In this document: positions 18,512-28,206 of the stretch, piece after piece | Layout of the letters: each line of letters starts with the position of its first letter | Numbering within the stretch: the first letter of the stretch is position 1 | Assembly (NCBI GenBank): GCA_030529365.1 | Contig: JAUMXB010000005.1 | Coordinates: forward strand, 1-64,000 | From: Cardiobacteriaceae bacterium | GTDB lineage: Bacteria > Pseudomonadota > Gammaproteobacteria > Cardiobacteriales > Cardiobacteriaceae | Direction: 5' to 3' | DNA length: 64,000 nucleotides | Notes under the pieces: generated by a model | Database searches by the model: none | Told to the model about the DNA's origin: nothing | The model's input: the letters and a program-made list of their open reading frames with translations, nothing else | Position numbers and translations under genes: made by a program

Positions 18512-19115
18512 CTTTCGTTGCGGAAGAAACATCTTCCTGCCCGCAAATGGCGGAAATCACCGCCAAGCCGTCCGGGTTGATGGCGCGGATGGTGGCGACA
18601 TGCTCCGCCTTGATGCCGCCAATGGCGACACCAGGCAGCGTTTTTGCCGCCACCATGGCGCGCAGGCCGTCAAGGCCAATCACGGGATCGGGATCTTTTT
18701 TCGATTGCGTGGCGAACACCGGCCCCATGCCGATGTAATCGACGATAGCAGTATCCACGGCCTGCACTTGCGCGACGCTGTGCGTGGAAAGGCCAAGAAT
18801 TTTGTCCTCGCCGATCAAGCGCCGTACCACCGCGACCGGCAAATCGCCCTGCCCCACATGCACGCCATCGGCATCGACCGCGAGCGCAATATCGACCTGG
18901 TCATTGATGATGAAGGGCACGCCTGCCTGCGCGCACAAGGGTTTCAGAGCCAGCGCCGCTTCGTACCAGTCGCGCTTGCCCCATGCCGTCTTGTGGCCGC
19001 GCAATTGCAGGATGGTGACGCCATTGGCCAGCGCTTCCTCGGCAGTGGCCAGCAGTTTGTCGCCGCAAATGGCGGCGTCAAGAACGAGATACAGAGACAA
19101 ATCCAGTGTTTTCAT
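18501..19115 (-). CDS. thiE: Thiamine-phosphate synthase
   Basis: Joins HMP pyrophosphate and thiazole phosphate to thiamine phosphate. It is a TIM-barrel protein of about 204 residues with the family blocks FIINDQVDIALAVDADGVHVGQGDLP, DYIGMGPVFATQSKKDP and GVAIGGIKAEH. The ATG at 19115 has AAGGA six nt upstream; the longer frame upstream crosses an intergenic repeat and is not used. It is downstream of thiM, with a hairpin repeat (19141-19229) inserted between them. The stop codon comes from repeat copy 6. Confidence 0.94.
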   Translation of the reverse strand: MKTLDLSLYLVLDAAICGDKLLATAEEALANGVTILQLRGHKTAWGKRDWYEAALALKPLCAQAGVPFIINDQVDIALAVDADGVHVGQGDLPVAVVRRLIGEDKILGLSTHSVAQVQAVDTAIVDYIGMGPVFATQSKKDPDPVIGLDGLRAMVAAKTLPGVAIGGIKAEHVATIRAINPDGLAVISAICGQEDVSSATKALK

Positions 19116-19140
19116 GGTATTTCCTTTTATCCAGCGGATC

Positions 19141-19229
19141 GTAGGTACGGTTAGCGCCAATGGCGCGTAACCGTACATGGGCGGAGGAACATATCAGCGT
19201 ACGGTTACGGCTTCGCCTAACCGTATCTA
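19141..19229. repeat. TACGGTTA hairpin repeat between thiM and thiE
   Basis: An inverted arrangement: GTAGGTACGGTTA at the left and TAACCGTATCTAC at the right, with two inner hairpins (GCGCCAATGGCGC and a TACGGTTACGG...CTAACCGTA pair). Its right end supplies the thiM stop codon (CTA on this strand, 19227-19229). A diverged relative is at about 45316-45394. Confidence 0.7.
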
Positions 19230-20009
19230 CAGCCCGTTTTCCCAGCTCAGCCCATCCATCAGCCGCGCCGCAAATTCGCCCATGCCCCGCGCGCAAGATG
19301 CCTGATCGCCCGCTTTTTTCATCACCGCACAGGCGGCGGCGCTGGCCGCGAGCACGTCGCCATCGGCAACAGCAGGCGCAACAAAGGCGGCAACGAGGGC
19401 AGACAGCGTACAGCCGCAGGCAGTGAGCCGCGTTTGCCGCACATCGCCGCCGGTGGTGTAGAACGTGTCCGTGCCATTGGTAATGAAATCGCGTTCGCCG
19501 GTTACCACGACCACGCCATCCTGCGCCTTGGCGAGCGCCTGCGCGGCAGGGAGCGCTTCCTCGCTGCCGCTTAAACTGTCCGCACCGCGCTGCGCGCTTT
19601 TTTCCCCGGCCAAAAAGAGGATTTCCGCCGCGTTGCCGCGAATGACCGCGGGGCGATACGTCATCAGTTCACGCGCAAAATCCGTGCGATAGGCAAGCAC
19701 ATTGCCCACCGCGACCGGATCGAGAACCCACGGCTTGCCATGCGCTTGCGCCGTCTGCGCCGCCTTGCGCATCGCAGCGAGACGACCATCATGCAAGGTG
19801 CCGACATTGATCAGCAAATTGGCGGCAAGCGCGGTAAAGCGCGGCACTTCCTGCTCGGCCTCGACCATCGCGGGCGAGGCGCCGGCAGCCAGCAGGGCAT
19901 TGGCGCTGAAATGGATGGCGAGCGGATTGGTGAGCACGTGAATAAGCGGCGTGCGCGCAACAAGCACTTGCCAGTGCGGGATGGCGTCTGCAAAAGAGAA
20001 AGGGTTCAT
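19227..20009 (-). CDS. thiM: Hydroxyethylthiazole kinase
   Basis: Phosphorylates hydroxyethylthiazole for salvage into thiamine. It has 260 residues with the ribokinase-like fold blocks PLIHVLTNPLAIHFSANALLAAGASPAM, WVLDPVAVGN, VIRGNAAEILFLAG and the C-terminal LTACGCTLSALVAAF, where the catalytic Cys of this family occurs. The start codon overlaps the rimI stop (ATGA). With thiE but without thiD or a thiamine riboswitch here, this looks like a salvage branch. Confidence 0.93.
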   Translation of the reverse strand: MNPFSFADAIPHWQVLVARTPLIHVLTNPLAIHFSANALLAAGASPAMVEAEQEVPRFTALAANLLINVGTLHDGRLAAMRKAAQTAQAHGKPWVLDPVAVGNVLAYRTDFARELMTYRPAVIRGNAAEILFLAGEKSAQRGADSLSGSEEALPAAQALAKAQDGVVVVTGERDFITNGTDTFYTTGGDVRQTRLTACGCTLSALVAAFVAPAVADGDVLAASAAACAVMKKAGDQASCARGMGEFAARLMDGLSWENGL

Positions 20010-20407
20010 GGCATTTCCTTGCGAAAAATCAGGGCATCTTCATCGCCGTAATAGGCTTTGCGCGTGGCGATGGGCGCGTAGCCGCAGGCGCGATAAAGCG
20101 CTTGTGCTGCCTCATTGCCAGCGCGCACTTCCAGAAAAAAGGTTTTGGCTTGCGGCAATTGCGCTTCGCCCGCGGCGACAAGCGAAGCGGCGATGCCTTT
20201 GCGGCGGGCGTTGGGACTGACAGCAATGCCAAGCAAGGTCGCTTCATCGAGCACGCTTTGCCAGGCAGCAAAGCCCTGCAAGGCATCGCCCTGCCAGGCG
20301 GTGAGCAGCAAGTCTTCACTGCCATTGGGCACATAGACCCGCGAAGCATGCGCAAGCGCCTGCACAGCATCAAGATTTTCTTTCAAAAAAGAACGTATTA
20401 TCATCAT
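20006..20407 (-). CDS. rimI: GNAT N-acetyltransferase, RimI type
   Basis: Probable ribosomal protein S18 alanine N-acetyltransferase. GNAT motif A is LLGIAVSPNARRKGIAASLV, and the RimI-type C-terminal block is EVRAGNEAAQALYRACGY, followed by ARKAYYGDEDAL-like residues. It has 133 residues, slightly short. The ATG sits inside repeat copy 7, so the repeat supplies the start codon and leader; no Shine-Dalgarno sequence is visible. It overlaps thiM by 4 nt. Another GNAT acceptor specificity cannot be excluded. Confidence 0.75.
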   Translation of the reverse strand: MMIIRSFLKENLDAVQALAHASRVYVPNGSEDLLLTAWQGDALQGFAAWQSVLDEATLLGIAVSPNARRKGIAASLVAAGEAQLPQAKTFFLEVRAGNEAAQALYRACGYAPIATRKAYYGDEDALIFRKEMP

Positions 20408-20454
20408 TTTTTACCGCAACAAGCGCTTCATGATGGTAAAAACATACTATAAAT
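20398..20454. repeat. AAGCGCTT intergenic repeat, copy 7 (single-core)
   Basis: One core at 20421-20428 flanked by ATTTTTTACCG and GATGGTAAAAAC. The rimI start codon (20405-20407) lies inside the left arm. The stretch from 20455 to 20653 contains no recognisable gene. Confidence 0.85.
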
Positions 20455-20653
20455 TGACAAAATATAAATCTAATCCCGCCATGGCATCAAATTTCGGCAG
20501 GAACATCCTTTTCCCCAATTTGCGGAAAACGCTCAAGGAAAAGAGATTTCGTCCATGGCCTGCCTGACGTTTGTTCTGTCAGCAATCTGGATTACCAAAC
20601 ACATTCTGTGAAAAGACCATGATCGTCGCGTTTTCCCGTTTTGCTGCCTGCTT

Positions 20654-21469
20654 TCAGAGCAGACGGCGGCGGAAGTAGGTAATGACGATTTCGGCGATGA
20701 TGACGACAACGAATATGGTCAGCAGGATAACGGCAACGCGATCCCACTCGAAAAGGTCGATCGCCGAATTCATGATCATGCCGATACCGCCGGCGCCGAC
20801 CAGCCCGAGCACCGAGGATTCGCGCACGTTGATGTCCCAGCGCAGCAGCATGATCGACCAGAAGGCGGGTTTTACGGCAGGCCAGTAGCCGTAAAGGATT
20901 TGGCTGCTCTGGGTTGCGCCCGCCGCTTTCAGGGCTTCGATAGGGCCGCGTGGCACTTCTTCCAGCGCTTCGCCGAGCAATTTGCCGATGAAGCCGACCG
21001 AGCGGCAGGCAATGGCGATGGTGCCGGCCAGTGCGCCGGGGCCGAAAACGGCAATGAAGAGCAGCGCCCAGACGAGCGAGTTGACGGAACGGCTGGCGAC
21101 AAGCAGCGTCTTCGCGAAGAAATTGAGCGCGCGGTTGGGCGTCAGGTTGTGCGCGGCCAGTATGGACAGCGGCAAGGCGGCAATCAGGGCAAAGAGGGTT
21201 CCCAATGTAGCGATGTGGAAGGTTTCCATCAGCGCTTCGTGCACCGCAGCAGGATAGTAGGCGTAATCGGGCGGGAACATGCGCTGCACCATGTCGAGCA
21301 TCTGCTGTGGTGCATCCCAGAGGAATTCCCAGATGACGTTGATGTTTTGCAGCGACAGCAGCACGGCAATGCCGATGCCCAGCCAGAATGCAGTGCGCGC
21401 AAGTTTTTCGGCCAGCGTATGGCGCTGCCAGAGGCGCTCGGAAAGCGCGGTGTTGTTGGCGTCAGACAT
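20654..21469 (-). CDS. phnE: Phosphonate ABC transporter permease, second PhnE
   Basis: Integral membrane permease of about 271 residues with six or so hydrophobic helices and the inner-membrane coupling (EAA-like) loop around EALEEVPRGPIEALKAAGAT. It ends GIGMIMNSAIDLFEWDRVAVI, typical of PhnE. The start at 21469 (MSDANN) overlaps the stop of the first phnE by 8 nt. It is paired with the preceding paralogue, so the channel is probably a heterodimer. Confidence 0.9.
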   Translation of the reverse strand: MSDANNTALSERLWQRHTLAEKLARTAFWLGIGIAVLLSLQNINVIWEFLWDAPQQMLDMVQRMFPPDYAYYPAAVHEALMETFHIATLGTLFALIAALPLSILAAHNLTPNRALNFFAKTLLVASRSVNSLVWALLFIAVFGPGALAGTIAIACRSVGFIGKLLGEALEEVPRGPIEALKAAGATQSSQILYGYWPAVKPAFWSIMLLRWDINVRESSVLGLVGAGGIGMIMNSAIDLFEWDRVAVILLTIFVVVIIAEIVITYFRRRLL

Positions 21470-22274
21470 TGAAGATCCGTTTGACCGCGTTGGCAGCCAG
21501 TTCACCGAGGAGGACGACGGCAATGATGGTGATCAGAATGGCGAGGACGAAATCGTATTCAAAGCGCTGGAAGGCAGCGAACAGCGTGCCACCGATACCG
21601 CCGGCGCCGACGATGCCAACCATGGTGGAATTGCGCAGGTTCGCATCGAGCTGGTAGGTGCAAAAGCCGACGAGACGCGCCATCACCTGCGGCAGCACGC
21701 CGTAGATGACGACAGAAGCGAAAGGTGCGCCAGTGGCGCGCACGGCTTCGATTTGTTTCATCGAAATTTCTTCGATGGTTTCCATGAACAGCTTGCCGAC
21801 AAAGCCAATCGAAGCAACGACCAGCGCAAGAATACCAGCCAGCGGACCGAAACCGACCGCCTTGATGAAGATGATGGCAACGATGACCGGGTTGAAGGCA
21901 CGGCAGAAAGTCACAACGAAACGTGCCGGCCAGGTTGCCCAGGCGGGCATCAGGTTGCGCGCACCGAGAATGGCGATAGGCAGGGAAAGCAGCACACCGA
22001 AAAAAGTCGCCAATACCGCGATTTGCAGGCTTTCGATCAGGCCGGTGAGCAACTGCGACCAGTCCTTGAAATTGGGCGGGAACATGCGCCCGAGAAAGCG
22101 CGCGCCATTATCAAGCCCCTTGATGAAGCGTTCGGCAGAAAAATCGAGCTGCCCGAGTGCGTAAACGGCATAAGCGACAAGTGCCAGCGCCAGCAGCCGT
22201 GCCCCCCAGGAGGCACGGAAGGGGCGGACAGCAGCAGATGACGGAACAATCGCCGGATGGGATGGAGCGTTCAT
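21462..22274 (-). CDS. phnE: Phosphonate ABC transporter permease, first PhnE
   Basis: Membrane permease of 270 residues, homologous to the next gene. The coupling loop is [19 protein letters not shown] and the C-terminal segment [24 protein letters not shown]. Its start overlaps the phnC stop by 4 nt. With phnD, phnC and the second permease it forms a complete importer for phosphonate, phosphite or a related anion. Confidence 0.9.
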   Translation of the reverse strand: MNAPSHPAIVPSSAAVRPFRASWGARLLALALVAYAVYALGQLDFSAERFIKGLDNGARFLGRMFPPNFKDWSQLLTGLIESLQIAVLATFFGVLLSLPIAILGARNLMPAWATWPARFVVTFCRAFNPVIVAIIFIKAVGFGPLAGILALVVASIGFVGKLFMETIEEISMKQIEAVRATGAPFASVVIYGVLPQVMARLVGFCTYQLDANLRNSTMVGIVGAGGIGGTLFAAFQRFEYDFVLAILITIIAVVLLGELAANAVKRIFNV

Positions 22275-23029
22275 TGCAGCCAGTCCTTGCCGCCATAAAT
22301 CATGTTCAGAACCTCATCGCTCAACGCAGCGGGCACGTCATCAAACACAACCTTGCCGCCATTCATGCCGACAATACGGTCGGCGTAGCGACGCGCGAGA
22401 CCAACATCGTGAATGTTGACCAGTACGGGAATCTGCTGATCAATACCCTGCGATTTGAGCAGCTCCATGATTTCCACAGAAGTCTTCGGGTCAAGTGAGG
22501 AAGTCGGTTCATCAGCGAGCAGAATCTCCGGCCGCTGCATCAGCGCACGGGCAATACCAACGCGCTGCCGCTGCCCGCCGGAGAGGCTGTCGGCACGCTG
22601 GTTGGCAAAATCGGCGAGACCGACAATCTCAAGCAGGTGGTAGGCATAAGCGATGTCCTCGGCAGGAAAGCGGCGCAACCAGGCGTTCATCGGCGACACA
22701 TAGCCCAAACGCCCGGTCAGCAGGTTTTCCATGACGGTCAGGCGTTCGACGAGGTTGTATTCCTGGAACACCATGCCGATGCGCCGTCGCGCTTCGCGCA
22801 GTGCGCGCCCTTTGATATGGGAAAGCTCTTCTCCCTTGAACAGGATGGAGCCATCGCTAGGGTCAATCAGGCGGTTGATGATGCGGATGAGCGTGGATTT
22901 ACCTGTCCCGGAGGGGCCGATAATCGCCGTCAATCCGCTGCCTTCAAAACACAAATCAATGCCTTTGAGCACCGGCTTCCCGGCCTTGTATGCCTTGGTC
23001 AGGCCGCTAATTTGCAGAACAGCATTCAT
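22271..23029 (-). CDS. phnC: Phosphonate ABC transporter ATP-binding protein
   Basis: ATPase of the importer. It has Walker [11 protein letters not shown]-loop [13 protein letters not shown], signature [15 protein letters not shown], Walker [14 protein letters not shown] and the H-loop region [11 protein letters not shown]. It has 252 residues. The ATG at 23029 has AGGTAGAGG just upstream; the longer frame adds 11 residues without support. It lies between phnD and phnE. Confidence 0.93.
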   Translation of the reverse strand: MNAVLQISGLTKAYKAGKPVLKGIDLCFEGSGLTAIIGPSGTGKSTLIRIINRLIDPSDGSILFKGEELSHIKGRALREARRRIGMVFQEYNLVERLTVMENLLTGRLGYVSPMNAWLRRFPAEDIAYAYHLLEIVGLADFANQRADSLSGGQRQRVGIARALMQRPEILLADEPTSSLDPKTSVEIMELLKSQGIDQQIPVLVNIHDVGLARRYADRIVGMNGGKVVFDDVPAALSDEVLNMIYGGKDWLQ

Positions 23030-23064
23030 GCCTCTACCTGCTTTTTCAGTATCTGTCGTCAAGC

Positions 23065-24075
23065 TTATTTCTTCTTGGCGCTTTCCGCCTCATAGCCGCT
23101 GCGGTTCAGGCTTTGCCCGGCAGCAATGGCGACTTTGCGCACCAGTTCCCAGTCTTTCTCATAATTGGCAGGCAGGAAGCGGTCGCCGCCCAGGCCTTTC
23201 GCCATTTCCGGCGGAATGCGGTACTCGAAGAAACACTGTTTGATTTTTTCCACCAGCTTCGGATCCAAATCGTGCGCATGCGCATAGGAGTCGGTCGGGA
23301 ACATGTCGCTGGTATAGAGAACCCTGAAATCATCGGCATCAACCACGCCGCGTTCCGTCATATGCTGCAATACGTCGCTGGCGACGGGAGCAGCATCGTA
23401 GTCGCCTGACTTGACGCCCAGAATCGATTGATCATGTTTGCCGGAAAACACTACCTTGTAATCCGTGTCGGGAATCAGTCCCTGCTCGGGGAAAAGCGCG
23501 CGGGGCGCCAGGTTGCCGCTGTTCGAAGAAGGTGAGGTGTGCGCGATATTTTTGCCTTTCAGATCGGAAAGTTGCTGGTAGGGGCTGTCTTTGCGCACGA
23601 TCATCTTGATGGCGACACCTTCCGGCCCGTTTTCCGTACCGCGAATGGCGAAAGGCACGGCACCGGCGATATTGACCGCAAAGTTGGTCGGCCCGGTCGA
23701 GAACGCGGCGATGTGCAGGCGCCCGGAACGCATCGCTTCGATTTCCGCCGAGTTCGACTGCACGGCGAAGAATACCGTCTTGCGCCCCACGCATTGCGAC
23801 AAGTGCCCCATGAACGGCTGGAAGAGTTTTTCATAGATTGTCGGATCTTCTACTGGCGTGAAGGCAAAGATCAGCGTTTTCGGATCGCGGAATTTTTTCG
23901 GGTCCGTCGGCGGGTCGGCAACCATGTCTTTATCGGCATCGCAATAAATCGCATCGAGATCGCCACGGTGCGGACAGGTATCGTCCGCCATTGCCGCGCC
24001 GGCGAAAGCCAACCCTGCGGCGATCAGGCTGAAACGGAAAACCGGCATAACATACTGTTTGGCATGAGCTTGCAT
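23065..24075 (-). CDS. phnD: Phosphate/phosphite/phosphonate ABC transporter substrate-binding protein
   Basis: Periplasmic binding protein, about 336 residues. It has a Sec signal peptide ([16 protein letters not shown], cleavage before DD). The family block includes [39 protein letters not shown] and [16 protein letters not shown], the last resembling the anion-binding loop of PhnD. I chose the ATG at 24075, where GGAG is six nt away. It is first in the phnD-phnC-phnE-phnE operon. No C-P lyase, phosphonatase or phosphite dehydrogenase gene is in the window, so the substrate is not settled. Confidence 0.9.
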   Translation of the reverse strand: MQAHAKQYVMPVFRFSLIAAGLAFAGAAMADDTCPHRGDLDAIYCDADKDMVADPPTDPKKFRDPKTLIFAFTPVEDPTIYEKLFQPFMGHLSQCVGRKTVFFAVQSNSAEIEAMRSGRLHIAAFSTGPTNFAVNIAGAVPFAIRGTENGPEGVAIKMIVRKDSPYQQLSDLKGKNIAHTSPSSNSGNLAPRALFPEQGLIPDTDYKVVFSGKHDQSILGVKSGDYDAAPVASDVLQHMTERGVVDADDFRVLYTSDMFPTDSYAHAHDLDPKLVEKIKQCFFEYRIPPEMAKGLGGDRFLPANYEKDWELVRKVAIAAGQSLNRSGYEAESAKKK

Positions 24076-24520
24076 CATTTTCTCCAGTCTTGTTTTTAGA
24101 ACAATCAAACCTTCGGATTAACCGGTGCATACCAGCAACTGGCGATACGCGATGAACGGTCAACAGAGAAAGAGCGGCGAGTTTGTGAAGCGAGGCCTCC
24201 TCATAATATCGGCTCCTGAGAGGAGCGGGGCAACCGCCTGAAAAACAATCGGTATCGGTAAAACCGCGAGCATACGACGGGGCATACATTAACATAATCT
24301 AACAATGCATACACGCTACTGCCCCAGGTAATCGGTAATTGCAGAAATACATTGGCAATTCACACTCCCGGCAATGATCATCGAAAGCAAGGCCCTTCCC
24401 TTCTGCTCCGATAGAATCTTCCAAAGCGCTTGCCATGACGCTTTGCCGCATGAACCCGGGTTCCCGCGTCAAAACAATTTGCGCGGGTGCCCGGGGTTAC
24501 GCCTATCCTGCTTTTTGTGC
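24076..24520. other. Non-coding region upstream of phnD
   Basis: No gene is supported. A GC-rich hairpin (GCTCCT, GAG, AGGAGC) lies at about 24211-24225 in the phnD leader. I looked for a Pho box or a known riboswitch and did not recognise either. Below it, 24300-24480 is ordinary spacer before the convergent-side end of the esterase gene. Confidence 0.4.
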
Positions 24521-25327
24521 TCAGCCTGCTACGCCATCATAACAATCATCATGGAAAACGACCTGCTCGCGGGCATGTGAATGCACGAAGAAGAAGCTGT
24601 GGTCATAGCGCTTGCGGGTGTTCAGCGTGCAGGAGACGGGTTGCGTACCGAGCACGCGCTGCACCGCTTCATACTGGATTTGCTGGCCGAGCAGCGGATC
24701 GGCATCGCCCTGGTCCAGCCACAACGGAATGCCCAGGGTTTTTTCGCCGGATTCCAGCGCCACCAGGGGATCGATGTCAGCGGAAATGCCCAGCGCCTCG
24801 CAATGCTCGCGAAACCACACGGAGCCGTAAAAGCCGAGCCACGGCGCAAAGAGCGACACGCCGCGGTAAAGATTGGGATAGCGCAACGCCAGATCGAGCG
24901 CCACGGTGCCGCCGAAGCCGTAGCCCATCAGCCCCCAGGCATCGAAGATGCGGAAGCGGTGCTCGAGCACGTGCGGCAGGCTTTCCGTGAGGTAGTGAAG
25001 AATGCTGTCCCTTTCCGACTGGTATTGCTGGAGTTTTTCGCCGACGCTGCCTTGCAGGTGGGAAAAGATGTCGGGCACGACGAGGATGATGTCGTAACGG
25101 TTGGCATAGCACTGGTAATCGCTCTGGTTGGCCATATCGCGCGCCGTGCAGCCCAGTTCCGGCAAATAGAAGAGCACCGGGCAGTGCCGCCCTTTCAGCA
25201 ACGACGCCACGGGCACATAAATGGCGAGTTCCACGTCGCGCCCCAACGGCTCGGCCATGTCGCGATAAAAGCGCTGTTCGCCCTTGTAGCTGACGTGGGC
25301 TTCCAGAAGTTCGATGTGATGGTCCAT
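24521..25327 (-). CDS. S-formylglutathione hydrolase-like protein lacking the nucleophilic serine
   Basis: An alpha/beta-hydrolase of 268 residues with the layout of S-formylglutathione hydrolase (esterase D family): CPVLFYLPELGCTARDM near the N-terminus, the nucleophile elbow, DQGDADPLL (acid) and RYDHSFFFVHSH (His243). At the elbow, where the family has Gly-His-Ser-Met-Gly, this protein reads GYGFGG, and the codon at the Ser position (residue 137) is GGC for glycine. The acid and histidine remain. The protein is therefore probably not a serine hydrolase, or uses another residue. It is monocistronic; no formaldehyde dehydrogenase gene is nearby. The family assignment is good, the function unknown. 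Confidence 0.78.
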   Translation of the reverse strand: MDHHIELLEAHVSYKGEQRFYRDMAEPLGRDVELAIYVPVASLLKGRHCPVLFYLPELGCTARDMANQSDYQCYANRYDIILVVPDIFSHLQGSVGEKLQQYQSERDSILHYLTESLPHVLEHRFRIFDAWGLMGYGFGGTVALDLALRYPNLYRGVSLFAPWLGFYGSVWFREHCEALGISADIDPLVALESGEKTLGIPLWLDQGDADPLLGQQIQYEAVQRVLGTQPVSCTLNTRKRYDHSFFFVHSHAREQVVFHDDCYDGVAG

Positions 25328-25354
25328 GATGTCTTCCTTGCGATGAAATGCAGC

Positions 25355-25444
25355 GATATGAGAAATTTTCTCATATATAAGCGCTTATGGTGAGAAAATT
25401 TATCAAGATAAGCGCTTATTGATGGTAAAAAATGATTATTTTTG
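25355..25444. repeat. AAGCGCTT intergenic repeat, copy 8 (two-core)
   Basis: Cores at 25379-25386 and 25410-25417, 31 bp apart. Left GAGAAATTTTCTC, inner GAGAAAATTTATC, right TGGTAAAAAATGATTATTTT. It lies just upstream of the esterase gene and beyond the end of metG. Confidence 0.9.
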
Positions 25445-25506
25445 GTTATTTTTTAAAATCCCTCTGCGAGATGGCCGACAAACCGAATGGTGGGCTGAAT
25501 TCCACC

Positions 25507-25722
25507 CTAGGGGCTGATGACAATTCGCGACTAGGTTTACGGAGTCTCAGAAAAATATTTGAAATATCGATAGTTTCGTCGCTACGCGATTTTCTCTATC
25601 CCCCTCTCCCCAACCTTTCTCGTCCTTCGGACGAGCTGGCAAGCCAGTCGCCCCTCAATGGGGAGGGGCTTTAGTTCATTGCTTTATTTGGCGTTCATGG
25701 CATCAATTATCAACAGCCCTGC
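25507..25722. mobile_element. MITE-like element with CTAGGGGCTG inverted ends, copy 1
   Basis: Left end CTAGGGGCTGATGACAATT (25507-25525) is the inverted match of the right end AATTATCAACAGCCCTG (from 25705). The interior shares CCCCAACCTTTCTCGTCC, GGACGAGCTGGCAA and a GGCTTTAGTTCATTGCTTTA stretch with the better-preserved copy at 45864-46114. There is no coding capacity. With repeat copy 8 it fills the 400-bp gap between metG and the esterase gene. Confidence 0.65.
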
Positions 25723-25727
25723 TCTTG

Positions 25728-27749
25728 TCAGCTGATTTTCATGCCCGGTTTGACGGCATCGCCCGGCGCAAGGAGCTGCAAACCGTCTTCGCCGCTCGCC
25801 GACAGAATCATGCCGGTAGAGGTGCCGAAGCGCATTTTGCGCGGCGCGAGGTTGGCGACATAGACCACCATGCGGCCAACCAGATCTTCCGGCTGATACC
25901 AGGCCTTGATGCCCGAGAAAACTTCACGCTCGCCCAGTTCGCCGACATCGAGCCTGAAGGCGAGGAGTTTGTCCGAGCCGTCGATGTGGCTGCATGCCAG
26001 CACTTTGGCGATGCGCAAGTCGAGTTTGGCGAAGTCGTCAATGCCGATCCAGTTATCGGTTTCCACGGGGTTTTTCTCCTTTTTGCCCAGTTGGGCTTCT
26101 TCCTGCAGATCTTCCTTGCTGTCGGCCAGCACGGCGGCAATCTGCCCTTCTTCAACGCGCTGCATCATCGGCTTGAAGGCGGCAATGGTGTGGCCAAGCA
26201 AAGGAGCTTGTGCATCCGCCCAGGCGAGCGGCGCGATATCGAGAAACTGCTCCGCATCCAGCGCCACTTGCGGCAACACGGGCTTCAAATACACGATGAG
26301 CTGGCGGAAGGCATTCAAGCCAACGGTGGCGATGCCCTGCACTGCGGCGCGCGTCGCTTCGTCTTTCACTTTCACCCACGGCTTTTCCGCATCGATGTAT
26401 TCGTTGGCCATGTCGGCGAGTTTCATGATGTCGCGCAGGGCATGGCCGTATTCGCGTTTTTCGTAATAACCGGCAATGTCTTCGGATTTTTCGGCAAAGG
26501 CGTTGAACAGCGTGCGATCCATGTCGGCAGCGAGTTTGCCGCCAAAGTGTTTGGCAAGGAAAGGCGCACAGCGGCTCGCGAGGTTGACGAGTTTGCCGAC
26601 GAGATCGCTGTTCACTTTCTGGCGGAAGTCTTCGAGATTGAGATCGATGTCTTCCACGCGCGCGGAGAGTTTGCTCGCGAAGTAATAGCGCAGGTATTCC
26701 GGGCGCAGATGTTTGAGGTAGGTGGCAGCCTTGATGAAAGTGCCGCGCGATTTGCTCATTTTTTCGCCATTGACGGTCAAAAAGCCGTGGCAGAACACGC
26801 CGGTCGGCTTGCGGTAACCCGCGCCTTCGAGCATGGCCGGCCAGAACAGCATGTGGAAATAGGCGATGTCCTTGCCGATGAAGTGATAAAGCTCGGTTGG
26901 GCTGCCTTCGCCCCAGAAGTCGTTGAATGCCAGCCCCTTGCGGTCGCAGAGCGCCTGGAAGGCAGCCATGTAGCCGACTGGCGCATCCACCCACACGTAG
27001 AAATACTTGTCTGCCGCACCCGGGATTTCAAAGCCCCAATAGGGGGCATCGCGGGAAATATCCCACGGCTGCAAACCCGCTTCGAACCATTCGCCGAGCT
27101 TGTTGCGCATGGATTCCTGGATGTCGGCAGTGGCAAGCCAGCCTTGCAGGAAACCGGCAAAAGCGGGCAGATCGAAGAAGAAATGCTCGGATTCGCGCAG
27201 CACGGGCGTGGCGCCGGAGAGCGCGGAATAGGGTTGCAACAGATCAGTAGGCGCATAGGTGGTGCCGCACACTTCGCAGTTGTCGCCATACTGGTCTTTG
27301 GCCTGGCATTTCGGGCAAGTGCCCTTCACAAAGCGGTCAGGCAGGAAGATGTTCTTTTCGGGATCGAAAAGCTGCGAGATGGTTTTGCGCAGGATGTGGC
27401 GCTTGCCGTCGAGCGCCTGGAAGATTTCGCCGGTGTAGTGGCGGTTTTCTTCGCTGTGGGTGCTGTGATACTGGTGATGATCGACGAGAAAGCCCTGAAA
27501 ATCGCGCATGTGCGCTTCACGCATGCGGTCAATGAGCGTTTGCGGCGTGATGCCTTCTTTCTCGGCGCGCAGCATGATGGGCGTGCCGTGGGCATCGTCG
27601 GCGCAGATGTAATGGCATTCGTGACCGCGCATGCGCTGGAAGCGCACCCAGATATCCGTTTGAATGTATTCGACCAAATGCCCGAGATGGATGTCGCCGT
27701 TGGCATAGGGCAAGGCGCTGGTGACGAGGATTCGCCGTATGTCCGTCAT
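25728..27749 (-). CDS. metG: Methionyl-tRNA synthetase
   Basis: Class I synthetase for initiator and elongator tRNA-Met, 673 residues. It has the HIGH-type motif NGDIHLGH, the zinc knuckle [18 protein letters not shown], the KMSKS loop [10 protein letters not shown] and a C-terminal tRNA-binding EMAP-like domain ([21 protein letters not shown]). The ATG at 27749 ([18 protein letters not shown]) matches family starts and has AGGA upstream. It is monocistronic; a MITE-like element abuts the 3' end. Confidence 0.96.
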   Translation of the reverse strand: MTDIRRILVTSALPYANGDIHLGHLVEYIQTDIWVRFQRMRGHECHYICADDAHGTPIMLRAEKEGITPQTLIDRMREAHMRDFQGFLVDHHQYHSTHSEENRHYTGEIFQALDGKRHILRKTISQLFDPEKNIFLPDRFVKGTCPKCQAKDQYGDNCEVCGTTYAPTDLLQPYSALSGATPVLRESEHFFFDLPAFAGFLQGWLATADIQESMRNKLGEWFEAGLQPWDISRDAPYWGFEIPGAADKYFYVWVDAPVGYMAAFQALCDRKGLAFNDFWGEGSPTELYHFIGKDIAYFHMLFWPAMLEGAGYRKPTGVFCHGFLTVNGEKMSKSRGTFIKAATYLKHLRPEYLRYYFASKLSARVEDIDLNLEDFRQKVNSDLVGKLVNLASRCAPFLAKHFGGKLAADMDRTLFNAFAEKSEDIAGYYEKREYGHALRDIMKLADMANEYIDAEKPWVKVKDEATRAAVQGIATVGLNAFRQLIVYLKPVLPQVALDAEQFLDIAPLAWADAQAPLLGHTIAAFKPMMQRVEEGQIAAVLADSKEDLQEEAQLGKKEKNPVETDNWIGIDDFAKLDLRIAKVLACSHIDGSDKLLAFRLDVGELGEREVFSGIKAWYQPEDLVGRMVVYVANLAPRKMRFGTSTGMILSASGEDGLQLLAPGDAVKPGMKIS

Positions 27750-27818
27750 GATGAGTCCTGAAAAATCGCAAAGCGCGCATTCTAGCAAAACCCCGCCCCA
27801 AGCGCTGGAATGCCGTTT

Positions 27819-28202
27819 TTACAGCACGGTATGCGCCGGTTCGTAGCGGATGATGTCACGCAGGCGGTTCTGCCCGTCCACCAGTACCACTTTCGGCGCA
27901 TGCGCGGCAATTTCCGGCTCCGACAGCAGCACGTAAGACATGATGATGACCACGTCCCCGGCCTGCACTCGTCGCGCCGCCGCGCCGTTCAGGCAAATCA
28001 CGCCGCTGCCCCGTTCGCCGGCGATGGTGTAGGTTTCAAAGCGCTCGCCGTTGTTATTGTTCACGATCTGCACTTTTTCATGCACGCAGATACCGGCGGC
28101 ATCAAGCAGATCTTCGTCGATAGTGATGCTGCCCACATAGTTGAGATTGGCCTCGGTGACCGTGGCGCGATGAATCTTGCCGCCAAGCAGGGTTCTGAAC
28201 AT
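27819..28202 (-). CDS. panD: Aspartate 1-decarboxylase (pyruvoyl-dependent)
   Basis: Makes beta-alanine for pantothenate and coenzyme A. The self-cleavage site is visible as YVGSITID (Gly24-Ser25, the Ser becoming the pyruvoyl group), and the protein continues with [26 protein letters not shown]. It has 127 residues. The start at 28202 has GGAG eight nt upstream and lies 4 nt after the aroG stop, so the two are one operon. panB and panC are not in the window. Confidence 0.95.
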   Translation of the reverse strand: MFRTLLGGKIHRATVTEANLNYVGSITIDEDLLDAAGICVHEKVQIVNNNNGERFETYTIAGERGSGVICLNGAAARRVQAGDVVIIMSYVLLSEPEIAAHAPKVVLVDGQNRLRDIIRYEPAHTVL

Positions 28203-28206
28203 GGAT

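Noticed and set aside
23930-24295. Minus-strand frame overlapping the phnD 5' end
   Set aside because: It is out of frame with the certain phnD gene, lacks a ribosome binding site at its start and has no family resemblance.
24076-24300. Riboswitch in the phnD leader
   Set aside because: There is a hairpin and a fairly long leader, but I found none of the conserved core sequences of riboswitch classes that I know.
25725-27761. 678-codon open frame on the plus strand opposite metG
   Set aside because: It is the antisense shadow of metG, produced by GC-rich codon bias; it has no family resemblance and no ribosome binding site, and metG is certain. The same applies to the long frames opposite nrdA, kef, hrpA, uvrC, rne-tal and ftsH.
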